Assembly: GCA_012522615.1 (NCBI GenBank) | Contig: JAAYKB010000176.1 | Span: forward strand, 1 to 26,805 | Length of the DNA stretch: 26,805 nt | Source: Clostridiales bacterium | Lineage (GTDB): Bacteria > Bacillota > Clostridia > Oscillospirales > Acutalibacteraceae | Reading direction: 5' to 3' | Shown here: positions 20,727 through 26,805 of the stretch, piece after piece | Position numbering within the stretch: the stretch's first letter is position 1 | Layout of the letters: the number at the start of each line of letters is the position of its first letter | Made by a program: the position numbers and the translations under genes | Notes under the pieces: generated by a model | Database searches by the model: none | What the model saw: the letters and a program-made list of their open reading frames with translations, nothing else | Told to the model about the DNA's origin: nothing

Positions 20727-23561
20727 TTATCTGCTTTTTTCCATAACCGGCTTGAGATACTGCCCCGTATATGAATTATCGCATTCGGCAATCTGCTCGG
20801 GCGTTCCCGTCGCGATAATATAGCCCCCTTTATCCCCGCCCTCCGGACCGAGGTCCAGTATATAATCGGCGGTCTTTATAACATCAAGATTATGCTCAAT
20901 CACAATAATGGTGTTGCCACCGTCAACCAGCTTTTGCAGCACGTTGATTAGCTGGTGCACATCGGCGGTATGCAATCCGGTCGTCGGCTCGTCAAGGATA
21001 TAGATGGTGCGGCCGGTCGCCCTGCGTGCAAGCTCTGTTGCAAGCTTAACCCGCTGGGCTTCCCCTCCCGAAAGGGTGGTGGCGGGCTGCCCGACCTTAA
21101 TGTATCCGAGCCCTACGTCAACCAGCGTCTGAAGCTTTCGTTTTATCTTCGGGATGCTCTTGAAGAATTCCAAAGCCTCTTCAACCGTCATTTCAAGCAC
21201 GTCATATATATTTTTTCCCTTATATCGAACCTCAAGTGTTTCCCGATTGTATCTTTGGCCCTTGCAGACCTCACACGGGACGTAAATATCGGGGAGAAAA
21301 TGCATTTCAATCTTTATGATTCCGTCACCCTGGCAGGCTTCGCACCGCCCGCCCTTGACGTTAAACGAGAAGCGCCCCGCCGAATAGCCGCGCATCTTTG
21401 AGTCGTTTGTGGAGGCGTAAAGCTCCCGGATATCGTTGAAAACTCCGGTATAGGTAGCGGGATTGGAGCGCGGCGTACGACCAATCGGCGATTGGTCGAT
21501 ATTGATTACCTTATCGAGCGCGTCCTGTCCCTCCATCGCCAGATGAGCGCCGGCTCTGGTATGGGCGCCGTTCAGCTCGGAAGCCAGCCGTTTATATAGC
21601 ACCTCGTTGACAAGGGATGATTTGCCCGAACCCGAAACACCGGTTACACAGTTAAATGCGCCAAGCATAAAGGATGCGTCAATATTCTTAAGGTTGTTTT
21701 CGCTTGCCCCCCGGACGGTCAGCATCTTACCGTTTCCTCTGCGACGTTTTTCAGGTACGGGAATCCGCTTTTTTCCGCTTAAATACTGTCCCGTAACAGA
21801 ATTATCACAACTGCAAAGCTTTTCAACCGGACCGGAGAAAATAACCTCTCCGCCGTGGATGCCTGCCCCGGGACCGATATCTACAACCCAGTCGGCGTTT
21901 CGTATGGTGTCCTCGTCATGCTCGACCACAATGAGGGTATTCCCGATATCTCGAAGACGCCGCAGGGTGGCAAGCAGCCTGGCGTTGTCACGCTGATGAA
22001 GTCCGATACTGGGTTCGTCGAGTATATACAAAACCCCCATAAGATAAGAACCTATCTGGGTCGCCAGACGAATCCGCTGGCTTTCGCCGCCGGACAGGGT
22101 TCCGGCCGACCGCGATAGCGACAGATAATCAAGACCGACGCTTTGCAGAAATCCGAGACGTTCGGTTATTTCCTTGAGGATTCGGCCGCCTATCATGCGC
22201 TCGCGTTCGGTAAGCTTAATGTTGTTTATAAAATCAAGGGCATCGCGTACGGAAAACTGCGACATTTCGGCAATATTGATTCCTCCGACCGTGACGGCAA
22301 GGCTTTCCGGTTTTAATCGTTTTCCCCCGCATTCGGGACAGGGAATCTGACTCATATATGATTCAAGCTCTTCACGCATCCACTCGCTTGATGTTTCCTT
22401 ATATCTGCGCTGGAGATTGTTCACAATCCCTTCAAATTCGACCATATAGGTTCCGGAACCGTATTCGTTCCTGCGGGTCATTTTTATCTTTTCGCCCTTG
22501 CTGCCATATAGAATAACATCTATAACATCGGAAGGAAGCTTGTAAATCGGCACGTCCAGGGAAAATCCGTAATGCCTGGCGAGCCCTTCATAATACATCT
22601 GGGCAATCGTGCCGCCGTCGAGATAGCTCCAGCCGCTGGCACGTATTCCTCCCTCGCGGATGGTAAGATTCTTGTTTGGTATGACGATATCGGGATCAAT
22701 TGACATAAACACGCCTAGGCCGGTGCATTTTGGGCAGGCTCCGTACGGGTTATTAAACGAAAACATGCGCGGAGTCAGCTCTTCAATACTTGTTCCGTGT
22801 TCGGGGCAGGAGTAGTTTTGTGAAAAGGTCATCTCTTCCCCATCCACAACATCCACCGTAAGCAGTCCTCCGGAAAGAGAGGTTGCGGTTTCTATCGAAT
22901 CGGAAAGACGTGCCTGGATGTCCCGAGATATCACATGACGGTCAATCACTATCTCAATCGTATGCTTCCTGTTTTTATCCAGCGTGATTGTCTCGGACAG
23001 GTCATATATAATCCCGTCAACACGGACGCGCACATAACCCGACTTTCGCGCCGATTCAAACTCTTTCTGGTATTCGCCCTTTCTCCCCCGTACAACCGGA
23101 GCGAGAATCTGTATGCGTGTTCCCCCGGGCAGCTCCATAATTTTATCCACAATCTGGTCTACGGTCTGCTGTTTGATCTCTCGCCCGCATACGGGACAGT
23201 GCGGTATGCCTATACGAGCATAAAGCAAGCGGAGATAATCAAATATCTCGGTGACCGTCCCGACAGTAGAACGCGGGTTCTTTGACGTGGTTTTCTGGTC
23301 AATCGATATTGCGGGAGACAGACCCTCGATTGTATCCACATCGGGCTTATCCATCTGACCGAGAAACTGGCGGGCATATGACGACAGGCTCTCAACATAC
23401 CGGCGCTGCCCCTCGGCGTATATGGTATCGAAAGCCAGCGAGGATTTTCCCGAACCCGAAAGGCCAGTAAACACGACAAGCTTATCTCTCGGAATCTCAA
23501 TATCAATACTTTTCAGATTGTGCTCGCGCGCACCCTTTATGACTAGTTTGTTGCTCTGCAT
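20727..23561 (-). CDS. uvrA: Excinuclease ABC subunit A
   Basis: 944 residues, full length. UvrA is the damage-sensing ABC ATPase dimer of nucleotide excision repair, which loads UvrB. The first ATPase half has Walker A GLSGSGKSSLAF near residue 32, the zinc module CPVCGREI and CPKCTGLG, and the signature LSGGESQRIRLA. The second half has GVSGSGKSSLVN, the zinc finger CEACQGDGIIKIEMHFL...CEVCKGQRYN and LSGGEAQRVKLA. The Walker B regions ILDEPSIGLH and ILDEPTTGLH are intact. The ATG has AGAAAGG 7 nt upstream. It starts 24 nt after uvrB in the radC-uvrB-uvrA operon. Confidence 0.98.
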   Translation of the reverse strand: MQSNKLVIKGAREHNLKSIDIEIPRDKLVVFTGLSGSGKSSLAFDTIYAEGQRRYVESLSSYARQFLGQMDKPDVDTIEGLSPAISIDQKTTSKNPRSTVGTVTEIFDYLRLLYARIGIPHCPVCGREIKQQTVDQIVDKIMELPGGTRIQILAPVVRGRKGEYQKEFESARKSGYVRVRVDGIIYDLSETITLDKNRKHTIEIVIDRHVISRDIQARLSDSIETATSLSGGLLTVDVVDGEEMTFSQNYSCPEHGTSIEELTPRMFSFNNPYGACPKCTGLGVFMSIDPDIVIPNKNLTIREGGIRASGWSYLDGGTIAQMYYEGLARHYGFSLDVPIYKLPSDVIDVILYGSKGEKIKMTRRNEYGSGTYMVEFEGIVNNLQRRYKETSSEWMREELESYMSQIPCPECGGKRLKPESLAVTVGGINIAEMSQFSVRDALDFINNIKLTERERMIGGRILKEITERLGFLQSVGLDYLSLSRSAGTLSGGESQRIRLATQIGSYLMGVLYILDEPSIGLHQRDNARLLATLRRLRDIGNTLIVVEHDEDTIRNADWVVDIGPGAGIHGGEVIFSGPVEKLCSCDNSVTGQYLSGKKRIPVPEKRRRGNGKMLTVRGASENNLKNIDASFMLGAFNCVTGVSGSGKSSLVNEVLYKRLASELNGAHTRAGAHLAMEGQDALDKVINIDQSPIGRTPRSNPATYTGVFNDIRELYASTNDSKMRGYSAGRFSFNVKGGRCEACQGDGIIKIEMHFLPDIYVPCEVCKGQRYNRETLEVRYKGKNIYDVLEMTVEEALEFFKSIPKIKRKLQTLVDVGLGYIKVGQPATTLSGGEAQRVKLATELARRATGRTIYILDEPTTGLHTADVHQLINVLQKLVDGGNTIIVIEHNLDVIKTADYILDLGPEGGDKGGYIIATGTPEQIAECDNSYTGQYLKPVMEKSR

Positions 23562-23585
23562 GATGGTTGCCTTTCTGTAGTTGGA

Positions 23586-25547
23586 TTATTTGCCTTCCTG
23601 AAGCTGTTTTATACGGTCGCGCAGATATGCGGCATGCTCGAATTCCAGCAGCTTTGCCGCGTTTTTCATCTCTCGTTTCAGTTCCTCGATAAGCTTCATG
23701 CGCTCGGCTTTGCTGAGCTTTTTGCCCGGCTTATCCAAAGACTTAGCTCTGGATGAAATCTCGATAATATCTCGAACGCCCTTGCTGACGCTTTTGGGAG
23801 TAATCCCGTGCTCCTCGTTATACCTTTTCTGTATCGCGCGGCGCCTGTTTGTCTCGTTTATCGCGCGTTCCATAGACGGCGTCACGCTGTCCGCATACAT
23901 TATAACCATTCCCTGCACATTGCGCGCGGCGCGGCCTATCGTCTGTATCAGCGAGGTTTCGGAACGAAGGAAGCCCTCTTTATCGGCGTCAAGGATGGCG
24001 ACAAGCGATACCTCGGGCAGGTCAAGCCCTTCGCGGAGAAGGTTAATACCGACCAAAACGTCGAACTCGCCGAGCCTGAGGTCTCGTATGATTTCCATCC
24101 GTTCGATTGTATCTATATCGTGATGCATATATCGGACCCTGATTCCGTTGTCATCAAGATATGTTGTCAGATCCTCGGCCATCTTCTTTGTCAGGGTGGT
24201 GACCAGTACACGCTCGTTTCGCTCGGCGCGTTCGCGTATCTCGCCCATGAGATCGTCAATCTGCCCCTCGACAGGCTTGACAAAGATTTCAGGGTCAATC
24301 AGCCCGGTCGGGCGTATGACCTGCTCAACAATCTGCGCGCTGTGCTGCCGCTCAAAATCTCCCGGTGTCGCGCTTACAAAGATTGCCTGATTGATTTTAC
24401 TGTAAAACTCGTCAAAATTGAGTGGGCGGTTATCATAGGCACTCGGCAGGCGGAATCCGTAATCAATAAGGCTCTTTTTTCTGGCGTAGTCTCCGCCGAA
24501 CATGCCGCGAACCTGTGGCAGCGTCACATGCGATTCGTCCACCAAAAGCAGAAAATCATCCGGAAAGTGGTCCATCAGTGTGAAGGGAGTGCTGCCCGGC
24601 TCCCTGCCCGACAGCACGCGGGAATAGTTTTCAATCCCCTTGCAGACGCCAATCTCCCGAAGCATCTCAATGTCGTACCTCGTGCGCTGGAGAATACGCT
24701 GGGCTTCAAGCAGCTTGCCCTCGCTTTTAAAGAACTCTACCCTATCCTCCAGCTCTTTTTCGATGACTGCAATGGCTTCCTCCATCTTTTCGGGCGGTAC
24801 TATATAATGAGAAGCCGGATATATGGCCACATGGTTTAAAATGCTTTTAAGCTCGCCCGTAAGCGGATTTATTTCGCTTATCCTGTCAATTTCGTCACCG
24901 AAAAACTCAACCCTGATAACAGTCTCTCCCGAATATGCGGGGAATATTTCCACCACATCGCCGCGCACCCTGAACTTGTTTCTGATAAAGTTAATATCGT
25001 TTCGCTCATACTGTATTTCAACCAGCTTTAACAGCAGCTCATCCCGCTTTTTTTGCATGCCGGGACGCAGGGATATTACCTGGCTTCGGTAATCGATAGG
25101 GCTGCCAAGACTGTAAATGCATGAAACACTGGCGACAATGACGACATCCCTGCGCTCCGCAAGCGACGATGTTGCCGAATGCCTAAGCTTATCGATCTCG
25201 TCATTGATTGCGGAATCCTTTTCGATATAGGTATCGGTTGACGGAATATATGCTTCCGGCTGATAGTAATCGTAATAAGATACAAAATATTCAACGGCAT
25301 TGTCCGGAAAAAACTCCCTGAACTCGCTGCAAAGCTGTGCCGCAAGGGTCTTGTTATGTGCAAGAACAAGGGTAGGTTTATTAACATTGGCAATTATATT
25401 CGCCATTGTAAAGGTTTTACCCGAACCCGTGACTCCGAGCAGGGTCTGTTCTCTCATTCCCTTGAGAATCCCGTTGGATAATGCTTCAATGGCTTCGGGC
25501 TGGTCACCGGTCGGTTTGTATTCGGATTTCAGGTGAAAACGCTCCAT
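23586..25547 (-). CDS. uvrB: Excinuclease ABC subunit B
   Basis: 653 residues, the usual size. UvrB is the helicase-like damage verifier that receives DNA from UvrA and recruits UvrC. Walker A is GVTGSGKTFTMANI, and the beta-hairpin that opens the helix reads YYDYYQPEAYIPSTDTYIEKD in its conserved pieces. LLVDESHVTLPQ is the DEAD-type motif. Helicase motifs V-VI are present (GINLLREGLDLPEVSLVAILDADKEGFLRS in pieces; QTIGRAARN). The C-terminal UVR motif (about 615-650) that contacts UvrC ends the protein. The start has a strong AAGGAGGATT. It lies 20 nt after radC. No uvrC is in the window. Confidence 0.98.
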   Translation of the reverse strand: MERFHLKSEYKPTGDQPEAIEALSNGILKGMREQTLLGVTGSGKTFTMANIIANVNKPTLVLAHNKTLAAQLCSEFREFFPDNAVEYFVSYYDYYQPEAYIPSTDTYIEKDSAINDEIDKLRHSATSSLAERRDVVIVASVSCIYSLGSPIDYRSQVISLRPGMQKKRDELLLKLVEIQYERNDINFIRNKFRVRGDVVEIFPAYSGETVIRVEFFGDEIDRISEINPLTGELKSILNHVAIYPASHYIVPPEKMEEAIAVIEKELEDRVEFFKSEGKLLEAQRILQRTRYDIEMLREIGVCKGIENYSRVLSGREPGSTPFTLMDHFPDDFLLLVDESHVTLPQVRGMFGGDYARKKSLIDYGFRLPSAYDNRPLNFDEFYSKINQAIFVSATPGDFERQHSAQIVEQVIRPTGLIDPEIFVKPVEGQIDDLMGEIRERAERNERVLVTTLTKKMAEDLTTYLDDNGIRVRYMHHDIDTIERMEIIRDLRLGEFDVLVGINLLREGLDLPEVSLVAILDADKEGFLRSETSLIQTIGRAARNVQGMVIMYADSVTPSMERAINETNRRRAIQKRYNEEHGITPKSVSKGVRDIIEISSRAKSLDKPGKKLSKAERMKLIEELKREMKNAAKLLEFEHAAYLRDRIKQLQEGK

Positions 25548-25567
25548 CGGAATCCTCCTTTATACAG

Positions 25568-26287
25568 TTAAGGTTCGGTTTTTATAATAGGACTGGGCTT
25601 AAACAGAGACGCCAGAGCGGGCGTGCTTCTCATTGAAACATAATCGTCCTCTGCAATAATCAGGTGGTCGATAAGCTGTATTCCGGCGATATGCAGGGTG
25701 TTTGTCAGTGCCTTTGTGCTTTTCTGGTCCTCCAGACTCGGAAGTGCAAAACCGCTCGGGTGGTTGTGCGCCACAACAACCGCGGTCGCGTGGTTTCTTA
25801 TCGCCTGCTCGAGGATACGCCGCACATGAATTTCGGTTGCATTCATGCTGCCTTCGGATACAAACGACGAATACAGCACCTTGCATTTATTATCGAGGCA
25901 AACCAAAAGCACCTTTTCATTACGCTCACCGAAAAATTTCGGGAGCACAAACTCCCCCATCTTTTCGGTACTGTCAAGTATTATATCCTTTGAAAGCTCG
26001 CTGTCGTAGTATTCCCTGATCAGCTGACCGCTAAAACACAAAAGGGTTGCCGAACCGGGGGTCATGCCCTTTACCTGAAGCAAATCGTCATACCGCGCCT
26101 TTAATACGCCGGAAAGGCTCCCGAAGGTGTCGAGAAGCTTATGAGCGATTTCGTTGGTATCCTTTCGCGGTATACCGAAAAACAAAAGCATCTCCAGTAT
26201 TTGATGGGGCTCAAATCCCCTCAGGCCGTCCCGCAGAAATCTCTGCTTTACACGCTCGCGATGCCCTTCATGCGTCTTGCCGCTCAT
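25568..26287 (-). CDS. radC: RadC/JAB-domain (MPN+) protein
   Basis: 239 residues. The N-terminal helix-hairpin-helix-like region (about 8-85) is followed by the MPN/JAB domain. Its metal site HNHPSGFALPSLED gives His174, His176 and Asp187, with an upstream glutamate. This matches the HxHPSG...S..D pattern of the RadC family. The original DNA-repair role claimed for RadC has been withdrawn in Escherichia coli, and the function remains unclear; transformation-related and mobile-element roles exist. The placement at the head of a uvrBA operon suggests a DNA-damage setting here. The ATG follows AAAGGGGGCGG. The protein is slightly longer at the C-terminus than many homologs. Confidence 0.93.
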   Translation of the reverse strand: MSGKTHEGHRERVKQRFLRDGLRGFEPHQILEMLLFFGIPRKDTNEIAHKLLDTFGSLSGVLKARYDDLLQVKGMTPGSATLLCFSGQLIREYYDSELSKDIILDSTEKMGEFVLPKFFGERNEKVLLVCLDNKCKVLYSSFVSEGSMNATEIHVRRILEQAIRNHATAVVVAHNHPSGFALPSLEDQKSTKALTNTLHIAGIQLIDHLIIAEDDYVSMRSTPALASLFKPSPIIKTEP

Positions 26288-26313
26288 AAGTCCGCCCCCT
26301 TTCGTAGAATTGT

Positions 26314-26327
26314 CAAAAATTTGTTCT
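26314..26327 (-). promoter_or_regulatory. Possible LexA (SOS) box in front of radC-uvrB-uvrA
   Basis: On the minus strand AGAACAAATTTTTG agrees with the Bacillota LexA consensus CGAACRNRYGTTYC at all but three fixed positions. It lies just downstream of the -10, where a repressor would block initiation. The right half-site lacks the G of GTT, so the call is tentative. Confidence 0.35.
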
Positions 26328-26331
26328 ATCC

Positions 26332-26359
26332 ATTATACCAAATTATTGCCGCTTTGAAA
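26332..26359 (-). promoter_or_regulatory. Promoter of radC-uvrB-uvrA
   Basis: On the minus strand: TTTCAA (26354-26359), 16-nt spacer, TATAAT (26332-26337) with TGG just upstream as an extended -10. The radC ribosome site lies about 35 nt downstream. Confidence 0.65.
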
Positions 26360-26440
26360 AGTACCGTATCTGCAACATTTTTTAAACCGGAAAAATCATA
26401 TTCATCTCTCGCTCCGGTTGAATTTTAACACAGGTCGGCT

Positions 26441-26560
26441 AGTGAGGTGCAAGTGAGGGGTGCAAAATTTTTTTAAAAATTTTTGAGTTTTTTTCGCGTT
26501 TAGGTAGTGAGGTTCTAGTGAGGGGTCCTAGTGAGATGGTAGTGAGGGGGGTGCAAAATC
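26441..26560. repeat. Phased AGTGAG repeats in intergenic DNA
   Basis: AGTGAG begins at 26441, 26452, 26506, 26517, 26530 and 26541, that is three pairs each 11 nt apart. AGTGAGGGG followed by TGCAAAAT occurs twice (26452-26468 and, with two extra G, 26541-26559). An AT-only stretch lies between. No coding capacity is present. Confidence 0.65.
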
Positions 26561-26626
26561 CAACTATTCGCCACATGTCGATACCCATAAGGTGTCAATT
26601 CTCTTATATTGTTTTTTATCATTGAG

Positions 26627-26656
26627 TTGACAATGAAAACTATACTTTGGTAATAT
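26627..26656 (+). promoter_or_regulatory. Promoter of the right-edge gene
   Basis: A perfect TTGACA (26627-26632), 18-nt spacer and TAATAT (26651-26656) preceded by TGG as an extended -10. The start codon is about 80 nt downstream. Confidence 0.65.
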
Positions 26657-26740
26657 AAAACAAGGCGATAAAAAAATGCCTTATACAGGCACGTCAATAA
26701 GTTAAATTGCAATTTTTGAATTTAGAAGGAATGATGACAT

Positions 26741-26805
26741 ATGAAAGCGTATCAGGTTACGGGAAAAGCAAAAGGAGAATATATTGAAGTCCCGATCCCC
26801 GTCCC
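26741..26805 (+). CDS. N-terminus of a probable zinc-type medium-chain dehydrogenase, cut by window edge
   Basis: The ATG follows AAGGA at 10 nt and a promoter. The 21 visible residues, MKAYQVTGKAKGEYIEVPIP and one more, have the look of the first strand pair of zinc-containing alcohol/polyol dehydrogenases, where MKA..., then EVP.P.PG.GEVL, is usual. The diagnostic catalytic and zinc-binding parts lie beyond the window, so this rests on the N-terminus alone. Confidence 0.45.
   Translation, partial: MKAYQVTGKAKGEYIEVPIPV

Larger units (their letters stand above)
26360..26740. other. Intergenic region between radC and the last gene
   Basis: No gene is seen. It holds the AGTGAG repeat block, an AT-only stretch near 26465-26485 and the promoter of the plus-strand gene. 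A small hairpin TGCCT-TATAC-AGGCA (26677-26691) lies in that gene's leader. Confidence 0.6.

Noticed and set aside
23808..24839. Long plus-strand open frame (343 codons) opposite uvrB
   Set aside because: It lies entirely antisense to a full-length uvrB, has no recognisable motif or ribosome site and is explained by uvrB codon bias.
26441..26560. CRISPR array or tandem repeat gene
   Set aside because: The repeat unit is only about 6-8 bp with 11-54 nt spacing, not a CRISPR repeat-spacer pattern.
26515..26712. 65-codon minus-strand open frame in the right intergenic region
   Set aside because: It covers the AGTGAG repeats and a plus-strand promoter, with no family resemblance.

Overview
The window looks like a chromosomal segment of a bacterium in the class Clostridia (Bacillota). 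The reasons are strong AAGGAGG-type ribosome binding sites, Gram-positive housekeeping order (rplS, signal peptidase, rbgA, rnhB, yraN; tig, clpP, clpX, lon, engB; radC, uvrB, uvrA), a DUF1540 protein and a DUF5685 protein. Base composition is intermediate, except for a visibly AT-richer left end. No rRNA, CRISPR array, insertion sequence or prophage gene was found.

Layout. (1) 1-1190, minus strand: an AT-rich accessory operon (nucleotidyltransferase-fold protein, then a zinc-ribbon protein cut by the window edge) with a near-consensus promoter and a perfect palindrome at its expected start point. It is followed by nested hairpins and by tRNA-Leu(UAA), whose 3' end faces the accessory genes. 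(2) 1308-6057, plus strand: rplS with a structured leader and terminator, then a run with its own promoter: two tandem signal peptidases, rbgA, rnhB, yraN and an M19 dipeptidase. (3) 6066-8644: thrC, a convergent DUF1540 gene and a metallophosphoesterase. (4) 8720-16603, plus strand: the protein quality-control cluster tig, clpP, clpX, lon, then engB and lysA. An elaborate terminator-like hairpin lies just before lon. (5) 16604-18477, plus strand: an intergenic region with several palindromes, then an operon of an anchored SGNH hydrolase, a YspA-type SLOG protein and an unrecognised protein with a ParB-like motif and a zinc ribbon. (6) 18489-20577, minus strand: a compact operon of a DUF5685 protein, a J-domain protein with a cysteine-rich tail and a small polytopic membrane protein. 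(7) 20727-26359, minus strand: the DNA repair operon radC-uvrB-uvrA with a promoter and a LexA-box-like sequence. (8) 26360-26805: a non-coding stretch with phased AGTGAG repeats, then a promoter and the first codons of a probable zinc-type dehydrogenase on the plus strand.

Most of the window is conserved housekeeping: ribosome assembly, protein export, proteolysis, excision repair, threonine and lysine synthesis. The best candidate for an undescribed system is the DUF5685 / J-domain / membrane-protein operon at 18528-20577. The DUF5685 protein carries two DxxxD motifs about 100 residues apart, as in trans-isoprenyl (squalene/phytoene-type) synthases, plus an N-terminal cysteine cluster. Its J-domain partner ends with ten cysteines in about 30 residues. 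Second-tier candidates are the accessory operon beside the tRNA and the SGNH-SLOG-ParB-like operon. All functional statements for these three rest on motif reading only.
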